Assembly (NCBI GenBank): GCA_035455185.1
Contig: DATIFQ010000412.1
Coordinates: 1-64,000, forward strand
Length of the DNA: 64,000 nt
DNA from: JAEHDI01 sp035455185
GTDB taxonomy: Bacteria > Acidobacteriota > Terriglobia > Bryobacterales > Bryobacteraceae
Direction of reading: 5' to 3'
The notes beneath the pieces are model-generated. The model searched no databases, had not been told where the DNA came from, and saw only the letters and a program-made list of their open reading frames with translations. Each line of letters starts with the position of its first letter. The first letter of the stretch is position 1. Below, in pieces: positions 26,709-35,243 of the stretch. The position numbers and the translations under genes are program-made.

Positions 26709-26714
26709 ATTATA
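26709..26714 (-). promoter_or_regulatory. -10 box (TATAAT) of the xdhC-like operon
   Basis: The minus-strand GGTATAAT lies in a 68-base gap between divergent genes, nine bases from the xdhC-like ATG. The predicted transcript start falls within about two bases of the start codon. Confidence 0.6.
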
Positions 26715-26752
26715 CCGTGCCCGAGCACCGGCAGTTCCGAAACCGGGTGTGC

Positions 26753-26758
26753 TATCAT
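26753..26758 (+). promoter_or_regulatory. -10 box (TATCAT) of the HAD phosphatase gene
   Basis: TGTGCTATCAT lies nine bases before GTG 26768. The spacing matches the box before the divergent xdhC-like gene and favours 26768 over an upstream GTG at 26717 as the start. Confidence 0.45.
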
Positions 26759-26767
26759 CCGCTTCGA

Positions 26768-27445
26768 GTGAAGCAAGCAGGCGGTTTGGCGAGCGGGCTG
26801 GCGCTTGTTTTTGACCTGGATGGAGTGGTCGTGGATTCAAATCCGGTCCACACGGAAACTTGGCGACTCTATCTGGAGCGGCACGGGGTCGAGGCTGACG
26901 AAGACATGCCGTGGCGAATGTTCGGCAGACGGAACGACGACATCGTCCGCGATCTGTTCGGCCCGGGCCTCAGCCAAGAGGAAGTGATCGAGCACGGCGC
27001 AGCAAAGGAACGCTTGTTCCGCGAGGAGATGCGGGATCAGTTGCCGCACCGCTTGGTTCCCGGTCTCGTTGCGTTCTTGGAACGGCATCGGGACGCACCC
27101 CTCGGCGTCGCATCGAACGCGGAACCGGAGAATGTCGCGTTCGTGCTGGACTGTGCCGGGCTTCGGCACTACTTCAATGTGGTGGTGGACGGCCACCAGG
27201 TACAGAAGCCGAAGCCTTCGCCCGATATATTCTTGAAGGCAGCCGAGTTGCTGGAGACGGCCCCCGGCAATTGCGTAGTGTTCGAGGATTCGCTCGCCGG
27301 GGTGGAGGCGGCCATCGCGGCGGGAATGCGCGTGGTCGGAGTGTGCACGACGCACGGATCTTTGCCCGGCGTACAGTTGGAAATCGAGGACTTTCGAAGC
27401 ATCGAACTTGAGTCATGGCTTCGACGTCAAATCCCGCTTTTGTGA
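26768..27445 (+). CDS. HAD-superfamily phosphatase / beta-phosphoglucomutase-like
   Basis: This 225-residue HAD hydrolase has motif I FDLDGVVVDSN, motif II GVASNAEPENV (Ser), the lysine in KPKPSPDIF, and motif IV VFEDSLAGVEAA. The second Asp of motif I and the helical cap are as in the beta-phosphoglucomutase/phosphatase subgroup. It would act on a small phosphorylated sugar or related metabolite. The start at GTG 26768 fits a -10 box nine bases upstream. The next frame begins inside its last codons. Confidence 0.88.
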   Translation: MKQAGGLASGLALVFDLDGVVVDSNPVHTETWRLYLERHGVEADEDMPWRMFGRRNDDIVRDLFGPGLSQEEVIEHGAAKERLFREEMRDQLPHRLVPGLVAFLERHRDAPLGVASNAEPENVAFVLDCAGLRHYFNVVVDGHQVQKPKPSPDIFLKAAELLETAPGNCVVFEDSLAGVEAAIAAGMRVVGVCTTHGSLPGVQLEIEDFRSIELESWLRRQIPLL

Positions 27446-29742
27446 GGATGGCAGGCCTTACGGCGATCCTGCTGGTCGGAATTCCGGCGGCAGGACAAAC
27501 GCCGCTGACACTGGAGCAAGCCGCCTCGAGGGAAGGCAGCGACTTTCGCCCGCTGTACGAGGGGCGAGAGGTCATCCTCCGCGGGAGAGTCTCCGTCCAG
27601 GTGATTCCGGTCGTCCACTATGCCCATCTGGCGATCCAGGACGACACCGGGCACGGGTTCACGATTGACGGCCCGGCCGAGGAACTCGCGCGGTTCTCCC
27701 CGGGGGATGTGATCGTAGTGCGGGGAAAGGTCTCGGAGCGAGCCGGCCTGCCCGTGCTCAATCCGGCCGAGATCCGCATCATCGGGAAGGGGCCGGTTGT
27801 CGAGCCGAGGCGCGTCCCGGTGGAACAACTTAGCGGGTTTCGGCACCAAGGCGTCTATGTGGTCACCGAGGGTCTGGTCCGTGGTGTCGGCACGAACGAA
27901 GGAGGACACTTTCTGCTGCTCGGCAACTCGGGCGCTCCGGTAAAGGTCTTCCTGCCCGACGCGGCAAGCACGTCCAGCGGGGGACTCACACAGTTCCGGG
28001 TTGGTGATCGGGTGCGGGTGACTGGGATCTCATCCCAGTACGCTCCGCTGCCTCCGTTCAACCGGTACTTCCAGTTGATGATTCCCGGCGCGGGATCTGT
28101 GGAGCTGGTCGACCGGCCCTGGCCCATCCCGATCTGGGCGCTGATTTCCACACTTGGTCTGCTGGCCACCGCCGTGGGGATCTGGTCGATACGCGAGCGG
28201 CATATGGCCGCCCGCCGGCGGGCGATGCGGCGGCTCTATCAACTCGGCGAGGAAATGGTGGGGGCAGTCTCGCCGGAGGAGAGTCTCCGCATTCTGAATG
28301 CTACGTTGCCGGAGACACTAGGAATCGTCTCCGTGCGGATGTATCTGTACTCCCACAGCGAGAAACGACTCCGGCCTGTGGTGGAGGCCGGCGCGGCGCC
28401 AAGCCCGGGGCTGCTCCTGGAGGAGGCAGCCACGTGCTGGGGAAACCGCAGTCTGCTGTTGATCCCCGATGTCCGCCGGAGCCCGTTTCACGCGGAAGGC
28501 GCCGCTGGGTTGCCGCGTGCCGCCCTGTTTCTGCCGATGTTCGCGCAGAAAGAACCGGTCGGCGTTTTAGAGGTTGGTGACGCACGAAGGGGACGGGAAT
28601 TCAGTGCGGACGAACTGGCCGTCGCACAGCACCTTGCGAATCAGATCGCCATCGGCATCGAACTGAGGGAGCGACACTCGATCCGCGATGAACTCTTCCG
28701 CAGCGAGAAACTGGCCGCAACGGGGCAACTCATCTCCAACGTCGCGGGCGAGCTGAAGGCGCCATTGGAGGAGATCGAGAAAGCCGTCCATCGGCTGCGT
28801 GGCAGCCGCGTGGAAGTCGAAATCATCTCGAGTCAGGCGAGCCGGGCAGCCGCTATTGTGGATCGGCTTCTTGAATTTACGCGAAAGGATGACGAAAGTA
28901 CCCGATTCGACCTCGCGCAGGTGCTGCAAACGCTTCTGAAGAACCGCGAGGGGGCGTGGACGGAAAAAAGCGTCCGTTTCGAAAACCTGCTGTCTTCCGA
29001 TCCGATCTTCGTTACCGGCTCCGGCAAGCAACTGGAAGAAGTCCTCCTGAGCCTAGTCAAGCACGCCGAAGAGTCGGCGCTGCGGACGGCGGCAAAAATA
29101 GTGACGGTTCGGAAAACGAAACTCGTCCGTGGCGTGCAGATCGAGATTCTTTTCAGCGACCCGGGTGACACAGGCGCGGATCCATTCAGCGAGACAAACG
29201 GTGCGGACGGGGAGGCTCTCGGGTTGGGAGTGTGCCGGAGCATCCTGCGTGGCCAGGGTGGGGATCTGCGAGTCTTCAGACAGCCCGACGGGTTTCTCCG
29301 GTTCGAAGTCGAACTGCCGGCCGGTCCCTCCGCGAACGGCGACTCGGCCACCGTCTCAGCCCCAGGCGACACCCGCATCACGACGCTCATATTGGAGCCC
29401 GATGTCGATTCCCAGCGCCGGCTTACGGCCCTCCTGAGCGAGGGCGGTCATCGCACCGTGCCCACCGTCACGGCGGAGGATGCTTTGGAAATCGCCCACC
29501 GGTTTCCTTTCCATGCAATCTTCTGCTCGACGAGGCTGGCGGGCATGGACTGCGTTGAATTGTTGGAGCGAACGCGCGATAGAATCGACGCATTCGTGTT
29601 TCTGAGCGAGTCATATGACGGAGAAAGCGTTCACGCACTACCCCATGGAGAAGGTTACGTGCTGACCAAACCGGTGACTTCAGAAGACCTGGATCGCGTT
29701 CTCCGCTCCATACAGGAAAAAGTGGCGGCCCGGTCGTCCTGA
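27415..29742 (+). CDS. degenerate hybrid histidine kinase-like protein (tandem OB-folds, TM, GAF, pseudo-kinase, pseudo-receiver)
   Basis: This 775-residue protein has a signal-like N-terminus (~10-27), then two OB-fold-like domains (~48-124 with YAHLAIQDDTG, and ~145-232) that should be periplasmic. A membrane segment follows at ~238-258, then a GAF domain (~285-420), a HisKA/HATPase region (~430-640) and a receiver-like domain (~655-770). Key residues are changed. The H-box reads NVAGELKAPL with Gly445 for His. The N-box reads LLSLVKHAEE with Ser546 and His550 for the Asn positions. The receiver reads IFCSTRLAGMD with Ser705 for the phosphorylated Asp. The LTKP lysine and the GLGLGVC glycines remain. 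It overlaps the HAD gene by 31 bases. GTG 27442, which would give a GTGA overlap, or ATG 27448 are alternative starts. Confidence 0.85.
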   Translation: MASTSNPAFVRMAGLTAILLVGIPAAGQTPLTLEQAASREGSDFRPLYEGREVILRGRVSVQVIPVVHYAHLAIQDDTGHGFTIDGPAEELARFSPGDVIVVRGKVSERAGLPVLNPAEIRIIGKGPVVEPRRVPVEQLSGFRHQGVYVVTEGLVRGVGTNEGGHFLLLGNSGAPVKVFLPDAASTSSGGLTQFRVGDRVRVTGISSQYAPLPPFNRYFQLMIPGAGSVELVDRPWPIPIWALISTLGLLATAVGIWSIRERHMAARRRAMRRLYQLGEEMVGAVSPEESLRILNATLPETLGIVSVRMYLYSHSEKRLRPVVEAGAAPSPGLLLEEAATCWGNRSLLLIPDVRRSPFHAEGAAGLPRAALFLPMFAQKEPVGVLEVGDARRGREFSADELAVAQHLANQIAIGIELRERHSIRDELFRSEKLAATGQLISNVAGELKAPLEEIEKAVHRLRGSRVEVEIISSQASRAAAIVDRLLEFTRKDDESTRFDLAQVLQTLLKNREGAWTEKSVRFENLLSSDPIFVTGSGKQLEEVLLSLVKHAEESALRTAAKIVTVRKTKLVRGVQIEILFSDPGDTGADPFSETNGADGEALGLGVCRSILRGQGGDLRVFRQPDGFLRFEVELPAGPSANGDSATVSAPGDTRITTLILEPDVDSQRRLTALLSEGGHRTVPTVTAEDALEIAHRFPFHAIFCSTRLAGMDCVELLERTRDRIDAFVFLSESYDGESVHALPHGEGYVLTKPVTSEDLDRVLRSIQEKVAARSS

Positions 29743-29788
29743 GCCAAGGCGTCACCCGAATTCGGCCGGAGACGAATCGCAGGATACA

Positions 29789-30289
29789 ATGAGACTAACG
29801 ATGGTATCCCGAACCGCTCTGACCGCTGTGTTCCTTGCGTTTTTTCCGGCGCTCAATTTCGCGGCTGAATCTTACAACGGACCGAAGCCACCCAAGCCGG
29901 ACGTCGCTTTCCTCCTGCATGCTGACAACCTCGTCGAAACCGAAACACTCGAAGCCAAAGAGGAAACGCGAAAAGACGAGACCATTTACACCATCCCCGG
30001 CGCCGCCTCATCCGTGCGGACACCGCTCGCGGAGCCGATTTTTCTGATCCAAGTGGAGAAAATCGTGCCCGAGAAGTTGTCCCTTTTCCGGTTGGAGGTC
30101 AAGGAGGGGAATCGGCGAGTCGTCTTTAACCAGAAGAAGAGGAAGGACAACCCCGAGCCGATCCGGTTCATCGCGACCGAGATCGAGGGAAAGCTGTACC
30201 GCATCGAGGTCAACCAGCCTCTCGAGAACGGCGAGTATTCGCTGAGTCCGGCGGGATCTAACCAGGTTTTCTGTTTTCAGGTCTACTGA
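29789..30289 (+). CDS. small exported protein of unknown function
   Basis: 166 residues with a signal peptide (MVSRTALTAVFLAFFPALNFAA after four leading residues). The mature part is charged and beta-rich, with LLHADNLVETETLEAKEE, EPIFLIQVEKIVPEKLSL and a closing ENGEYSLSPAGSNQVFCFQV. I do not recognise a named family. An AGGA lies five bases before ATG 29789. It follows the degenerate kinase gene by 46 bases. Confidence 0.75.
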   Translation: MRLTMVSRTALTAVFLAFFPALNFAAESYNGPKPPKPDVAFLLHADNLVETETLEAKEETRKDETIYTIPGAASSVRTPLAEPIFLIQVEKIVPEKLSLFRLEVKEGNRRVVFNQKKRKDNPEPIRFIATEIEGKLYRIEVNQPLENGEYSLSPAGSNQVFCFQVY

Positions 30290-30328
30290 GGGGCGGCCCG
30301 CCCAACAGTCCTGACCTCTTCAAGTTGT

Positions 30329-30334
30329 TAGAAT
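30329..30334 (+). promoter_or_regulatory. -10 box (TAGAAT) before the VOC-family gene
   Basis: GTTAGAAT lies nine bases before ATG 30344 in the gap after the secreted-protein gene. The short spacing and lack of a ribosome-binding site again suggest a near-leaderless mRNA. Confidence 0.45.
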
Positions 30335-30343
30335 TCAAGTTAT

Positions 30344-30718
30344 ATGTTCAAAGGACTGGAGCACACTGCGATCGCCTCGCCAAATCCGGAGAGGCTGGCG
30401 CAGTGGTACGTGGATCATCTCGGGTTCATCATCAATCACAGGTACGACGGCAACGTCTTCGTGAAGGCAAAGAACGGTGGGATGCTCGAGATCATCCCGT
30501 CGGAGGGGGATCGCGCTCCCCAGAAACTCAAGGACCCAGGGCTGCGGCATCTGGCAATCGCCGTCGACGACTTCGAAGCGGCTCACCGGCAACTGCGTTC
30601 GCTGGGTGTCGAGTTCGCGACAGACGTCATGAACCTAAAGGGGAACCTGCTCGTGTTTTTCCTCGACGGCGACGGGAACTATGTGCACCTGATCCACCGG
30701 CCGGCGCCTCTTCCGTAG
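30344..30718 (+). CDS. VOC-family (glyoxalase/bleomycin-resistance fold) protein
   Basis: The 124-residue protein has two beta-alpha-beta-beta-beta halves: FKGLEHTAIASPNPERLAQWYVDHLGF, then LRHLAIAVDDFEAAHRQLRS and FFLDGDGNYVHLIHRP. His7, Glu49, His69 and His116 are plausible metal ligands, so a metal-dependent lyase, isomerase or dioxygenase is possible. The substrate is not predictable. The MFS gene starts 12 bases downstream. Confidence 0.88.
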   Translation: MFKGLEHTAIASPNPERLAQWYVDHLGFIINHRYDGNVFVKAKNGGMLEIIPSEGDRAPQKLKDPGLRHLAIAVDDFEAAHRQLRSLGVEFATDVMNLKGNLLVFFLDGDGNYVHLIHRPAPLP

Positions 30719-30730
30719 TCTGGTGGCAGC

Positions 30731-31936
30731 GTGGTCCAACGAGTCTTCAAGGCGTTTCAATACCGCGACTTCCGCCTGATGTGGCTGGGCGCCTGCACGT
30801 CCAGTGTTGGCACGTGGATGCAGAAGCTCGCCCAGAGCTGGCTGGTGCTCCAGATTTCCGGCTCGCCGTTTCTGCTGGGTCTCGATTCGTTTTTGGGCGA
30901 GATTCCTATTTTTCTCTTCTCTTTGATCGGCGGGGTGGTGGCGGACCGCACGGATCGCCGTCACCTGCTGCTCGCTTCGCAGTTCGTGCAGCTGAGTTGT
31001 GCGTTCCTGCTGGCGGGGTTGATCGTGTTCGACGTGGTGAAGGTCTGGCACATCCTCACGCTCTCCTTCGTTGTGGGGCTGGCCCAAGCGTTTGGCGGGC
31101 CCGCCTACCAGGCGCTCATCCCGTCGCTGGTTCGTTCGGAGGACCTTTCCAACGCAATCGCCCTGAACTCGATTCAGTTTAATCTCGCACGCGTGATCGG
31201 CCCGATGCTCGGCGGGCTCGCGCTGACGAAGCTGGGCGCGGCCTGGTGTTTCGGGCTGAACGGCGTCTCTTTTGTCGCGGTGATCATTTCCCTGCTCATG
31301 CTTCAAATCCGGTTTGTACCGGAGCGGACGAATGAGTCGATGCTCACCAGCATGAAACAGGGCATCCAATTCATTCGGAGGCAGAGAGCGATGGAGCCGT
31401 TAATCGCGCTCGCCTTTCTGATGACGCTGCTCGGCATTCCGCTGATCGTCTTTCTGCCCGTCTTCGCCAAAGACGTGTTCCACCACGGCGCGAATACCTA
31501 CACGCTATTCCTGTCAATCTCGGGGGCGGGCTCGGTGCTGGGTGCGCTGGTGGTCGCTGGGATGGGCAACATTCGCCACAAGGGGCGAACCGCGCTGTTG
31601 ATGCTGGTCGCGTTGGGAATCTGCATGGGCGGTTTCGCACTTTCGAAGTCGCTGGTGCTGAGCTGCCTGCTGCTGTTTACTGCGGGCATTGCGCTGATCT
31701 CGGTGTTCTCGCTGGTCACGTCTCTCGTGCAGTTGATCGCCGTGGACGAGATGCGCGGCCGTGTGATGAGCGTGTATAACGTGGCCTTCCGCGGTGGGAT
31801 GCCGATCGGCAGCCTGGTCACGGGATCTCTTGTTCCGGTCTTCTCGGCGCCTTCCGTGTTCGCCTGCAACGGCGTGTTACTGACCGCGCTTGGCCTCTAC
31901 TTCCTTCTGGTGCAGAGGCGGGTGGCATCCCTATAG
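30731..31936 (+). CDS. MFS transporter (EntS-like, MFS_3 type)
   Basis: 401 residues with about 12 transmembrane segments. The start FQYRDFRLMWLGACTSSVGTWMQ and the loop VADRTDRRHLLLASQ are the MFS_3/enterobactin-exporter-like signature also seen in many uncharacterised efflux pumps. GTG 30731 is the probable start, 12 bases after the VOC gene. Export of a small molecule is likely and substrate is unknown. Confidence 0.9.
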   Translation: MVQRVFKAFQYRDFRLMWLGACTSSVGTWMQKLAQSWLVLQISGSPFLLGLDSFLGEIPIFLFSLIGGVVADRTDRRHLLLASQFVQLSCAFLLAGLIVFDVVKVWHILTLSFVVGLAQAFGGPAYQALIPSLVRSEDLSNAIALNSIQFNLARVIGPMLGGLALTKLGAAWCFGLNGVSFVAVIISLLMLQIRFVPERTNESMLTSMKQGIQFIRRQRAMEPLIALAFLMTLLGIPLIVFLPVFAKDVFHHGANTYTLFLSISGAGSVLGALVVAGMGNIRHKGRTALLMLVALGICMGGFALSKSLVLSCLLLFTAGIALISVFSLVTSLVQLIAVDEMRGRVMSVYNVAFRGGMPIGSLVTGSLVPVFSAPSVFACNGVLLTALGLYFLLVQRRVASL

Positions 31937-31939
31937 AAT
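31934..31939 (+). promoter_or_regulatory. possible -10 box (TAGAAT) before the TPR-protein gene
   Basis: TAGAAT ends eight bases before ATG 31948, the same spacing as other boxes here. Its TAG is also the MFS stop codon, so the match may be partly coincidental. Confidence 0.3.
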
Positions 31940-31947
31940 TGAGGTTT

Positions 31948-32631
31948 ATGCGCGCGGCGGCAATCATTGGGACACTCTTGTTGGCGCCGTGGCTGGTGGC
32001 GTCGGAACTCGAGGCTGCTCGAGATATGCAGGACGCGGCGAAACTAGAGGCGCTGATCGCCCCTCTGGCGGATGCCGCCGCCAGGAGTACAAACGACGCT
32101 CCGGCACAGTACCGGCTGGCGCTGGCCCGATCCTATCTCGCGGAGGTGGCCATGGAGCTCCGCGACAAGACGCGGGCGAAGGTGGCGGCCGAAGCGGGCA
32201 TCCAGGCAGCCGAACGCGCCGTAGCCTTGGCGGGCAATGTGGCGGAGCACCACCGGATTCTCGGAACCCTGTGCGGACAAGTGATTCCGGCCAACGTTCT
32301 CTTCGGCTTGAAGTACGGGCGCTGTGCGACGGATTCGGTCAACAAGGCGATCGAACTCGACCCGAAATCCTCCTCCGCCTACCTGAGCCGCGCGGTGGGG
32401 AACTACTACCTGCCCGAGGGACTCGGAGGAGGCGCTCAACTGGCGCTGCGGGACTGCCAGAAGGCTATCGAGTTGAATCCGAAATCGGCTGAAGCGCACC
32501 TCTGGCTCGGCATCATGCTGCGTAAACTGAATCGAAACGAGGAAGCCCGGACAGCCATCCGAAGATCCCTGGAGTTGAATCCGCGGCGGGTGTGGGCAAA
32601 GCAACAGTTGGAGAAGACGCCGACCAAATAA
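31948..32631 (+). CDS. exported tetratricopeptide-repeat protein
   Basis: 227 residues with an N-terminal signal (MRAAAIIGTLLLAPWLVASE). The mature part contains TPR repeats, two clear ones being KAIELDPKSSSAYLSRAVGN and KAIELNPKSAEAHLWLGIML, plus a final SLELNPRRVWAKQQL. TPRs mediate protein contacts, and no enzyme domain is present. I chose ATG 31948 over TTG 31939 because GAGG precedes it closely. Its TAA shares one base with the next ATG (TAATG). Confidence 0.85.
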   Translation: MRAAAIIGTLLLAPWLVASELEAARDMQDAAKLEALIAPLADAAARSTNDAPAQYRLALARSYLAEVAMELRDKTRAKVAAEAGIQAAERAVALAGNVAEHHRILGTLCGQVIPANVLFGLKYGRCATDSVNKAIELDPKSSSAYLSRAVGNYYLPEGLGGGAQLALRDCQKAIELNPKSAEAHLWLGIMLRKLNRNEEARTAIRRSLELNPRRVWAKQQLEKTPTK

Positions 32632-34292
32632 TGAGAAAATCCTTGCCGGTCGCGGCGGCGCTCATCCTTCTGACCGCCGTTGGGTACCTCGAGTTTCCGG
32701 GCCACACCTACCTCTTATCGGACACGCAGATCTACATTCCCATCCTGGAGCACTACCGCGACCCAAGCCTGTTCACCCGAGAGATGGTCGCGGTCCGTCC
32801 CCACGTCGCGTTCACGATCTATGACGAGATGGCGCTGGGTCTTCGGCACTTCACCGGGCTCGGTTTTGAGCAGGTTCTGACGATCCAGCAACTCCTCTTC
32901 CGGGCGCTCGGCATCTTAGGCGTTTTCTTGATCGCTACTTCGATGGGCCTCTCGCGGCAGATGGCCTTCGTCGTTTCCTCCGTTTTCACTTTGGGAGCGA
33001 CGATCGGCGGTCCCACCGTGCTGACGTTCGAATATGAGCCGATTCCTCGCGGATTCGCCGTTCCCCTTTTGCTCCTTGCAGCCGGGATGGTAGCCCACGG
33101 GCGCGACTTCGGTGCGGGGATCGCCGCGGCGCTCGCGTTTCTCTACCATCCGCCCACTGTCTACACCTTCTGGGGCGTGTATTTTCTGCTGACCCTTTGG
33201 CCGAACAAGCCTGCGGTAATGAGCCGGCGCATCTGGGGACTGCTGCCCATGCTGTGCGCGGTGGTCGTGCTCTTGTTTCTTTCGCGGCTTCAGGCCGGTG
33301 TCACCGAAGCACAGCCCTTCTTCAGCCGTATCAGCCCGGAACTGGAGAAGCTTCAGCGGATGAGGGCTCCGTACAACTGGGTATCTCTGTGGTTCCCCTA
33401 CTGGCACTGGCTGTCCGTCTTTCTGTGGGCAGTCTCCCTAGCGGCCTACTGGCGTGTGCGAAGATGGGCGCCCGAGGATTTGCGGTTTTTCCTTGTGGGT
33501 CTGCCGTTGCTCGGTATTCTGAGCCTCCCGCTGTCTCACGTACTGCTTGAGAAACTCGCGTGGATCCTGATTCCTCAGGCACAGCCGGCGCGGGCCGTGC
33601 TGTTCGTAACGGTGTTTGCGGGAATTCTGGCATCAGTGGCGGGAGTCAAGGCCGTGGAGGCGGGGCGGCGGATTGAAGGCGTTATCTGGTTTCTTCTTGC
33701 CTTCGCGATCCCGATACACACCCGGGTTACGGAGTTGCTGCTGCCGGACTTGAGCGAGCCGGTAATTCGCCGACGTCTCCTGCTGGCCGTCGCATTCTCG
33801 GGAGTGGCTGTTCTGGCCGCCTGGGCGGCCTCGGTGGGCCGAAAGTGGGCGCCGGCAGCGATGGTTCTCGTGAGTCTCGCGCCTTTCTGGCTGATACCGT
33901 CCTACGGAAACGTTGTCACCTATCGTGAAGTTCGAACCCCGGAGCTATTGGAACTGTGCAACTGGGCCAGGCAGGAGACTGCGAAGGACGCCATGTTCCT
34001 TTTCCCCAATGCCGGCCGTTCGCTGGAGCCGGGGATCTTCCGCGCCACGGCTTTGCGGGCCGTGTACGTCGACTGGAAAGCGGGAGGGCAAGTCAATTTC
34101 TTCCCGAAGCTCGGCTTCGAATGGTGGGAAAGATGGCGGCAAACCATGGCACGCCCGTTCCGTCCGGAGAAGCTTCCGCTTTTCGCGTCACTGGGTATTG
34201 ACTTTATCGTGCTTCCAGCGAAGAACCGGCTAAAAGACGGCGCCCCTGTCTATTCGAACGCCGGCTTCGTGGTATACGCCTTACGGAAGTGA
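32631..34292 (+). CDS. large polytopic membrane protein of unknown function
   Basis: 553 residues with about 11-12 membrane helices in the first ~440 residues and a soluble C-terminal part (~440-553) holding ELCNWARQETAKDAMFLFP and GIDFIVLPAKN. The loop SDTQIYIPILEHYRDPSLF after the first helix, and the soluble tail, resemble membrane glycosyltransferase-like proteins (GT39/DUF6798-type), but I see no certain catalytic motif. It starts at TAATG, overlapping the TPR gene by one base. Confidence 0.8.
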   Translation: MRKSLPVAAALILLTAVGYLEFPGHTYLLSDTQIYIPILEHYRDPSLFTREMVAVRPHVAFTIYDEMALGLRHFTGLGFEQVLTIQQLLFRALGILGVFLIATSMGLSRQMAFVVSSVFTLGATIGGPTVLTFEYEPIPRGFAVPLLLLAAGMVAHGRDFGAGIAAALAFLYHPPTVYTFWGVYFLLTLWPNKPAVMSRRIWGLLPMLCAVVVLLFLSRLQAGVTEAQPFFSRISPELEKLQRMRAPYNWVSLWFPYWHWLSVFLWAVSLAAYWRVRRWAPEDLRFFLVGLPLLGILSLPLSHVLLEKLAWILIPQAQPARAVLFVTVFAGILASVAGVKAVEAGRRIEGVIWFLLAFAIPIHTRVTELLLPDLSEPVIRRRLLLAVAFSGVAVLAAWAASVGRKWAPAAMVLVSLAPFWLIPSYGNVVTYREVRTPELLELCNWARQETAKDAMFLFPNAGRSLEPGIFRATALRAVYVDWKAGGQVNFFPKLGFEWWERWRQTMARPFRPEKLPLFASLGIDFIVLPAKNRLKDGAPVYSNAGFVVYALRK

Positions 34293-34307
34293 GCGAAGTG
34301 GCCGCGC

Positions 34308-35243
34308 CTATCGGCTCAACAGGAACTCTTCCACTTCGCGGCGCGAGGGCACCGAAGCCTGAGCACCCAGGCGGGTGACGCTGATCGCCGCTGCCCCGTT
34401 GGCGAAGCGAAGCGCCTCCTCCATCGGCTTGCCTTCGGCGAGGGCCACAGCAAGGCCGGCGTTGAACGTATCACCCGCGGCGGTTGTATCGCGCGCCTCG
34501 ACTGGAAAGCTGTGTGCTTGCGTCCCGCGCTCGCCGTCGAGGCAGAAGCAGCCCTGCTCGCCGAGCTTCAGGATCACCGTGCGGGGGCCGAGCGCCTGGA
34601 GATCGTGAGCCAGCGCGGGAGCGTCGGCCTGTGAGACCCGCGTGACCGGCCTGCCGAGCAGATGGCACGCCTCGCTTTCGTTCGGCGTGAGGATGTCGAC
34701 GGCGGCGAGAAACTCGCGGGACAGCGGTCGAGCCGGCGCCGGATCGAGGATTGTCCGCGCGCCTTCCTCGCGCGCGGCCACAAGGGCCAGTTCCACCGTA
34801 TCGAGAGGGGTCTCGAGTTGGAACAGCACGAATCGCGCCCCGCGGAACGACTGCCGCATGGCGCCGACATCGTTCGGCAGCAACGCATGATTCGCGCCCG
34901 ATGCGACAACAATCGAATTCTGACCCGAGCGGTCGACCCAGATCAGCGCCACGCCGGTCGGCTGGGATTTCGTTGCGTGGACTGCAGTCACATCGACTCC
35001 GGCCGCTGAGAGGCTCGCCTTCAGATGATCGGCGAACAGATCGTAACCCACGCGGCCGGCCATGCGCACCGAAACCGCGGGCCCGCCGAGTTTGCCGGCG
35101 GCGCACGCCTGGTTTGCGCCCTTGCCGCCGGGAATCATCTGGAAATCGCGCCCGAGCACGGTCTCGCCGGGAGCAGGCAGGTGTTCCACCTGGACCACAA
35201 AATCCATGTTGAGGCTGCCGACAACCACGAGGGAGGGCTTCAT
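34308..35243 (-). CDS. rbsK: ribokinase (PfkB family)
   Basis: 311 residues of the PfkB/ribokinase family, which phosphorylates ribose to ribose 5-phosphate. Visible are the N-terminal GSLNMDFVVQVEHLPAPGET, GGKGANQACAAGKLGG, NESEACHLLG, and the C-terminal anion-hole/catalytic motif DTTAAGDTFNAGLAVALAEG with the base Asp in AAGD. GRAGYDLF-like and SQPTGVALIWVD segments are typical of RbsK. Its ATG overlaps the stop of the DUF507 gene as ATGA. Confidence 0.92.
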   Translation of the reverse strand: MKPSLVVVGSLNMDFVVQVEHLPAPGETVLGRDFQMIPGGKGANQACAAGKLGGPAVSVRMAGRVGYDLFADHLKASLSAAGVDVTAVHATKSQPTGVALIWVDRSGQNSIVVASGANHALLPNDVGAMRQSFRGARFVLFQLETPLDTVELALVAAREEGARTILDPAPARPLSREFLAAVDILTPNESEACHLLGRPVTRVSQADAPALAHDLQALGPRTVILKLGEQGCFCLDGERGTQAHSFPVEARDTTAAGDTFNAGLAVALAEGKPMEEALRFANGAAAISVTRLGAQASVPSRREVEEFLLSR

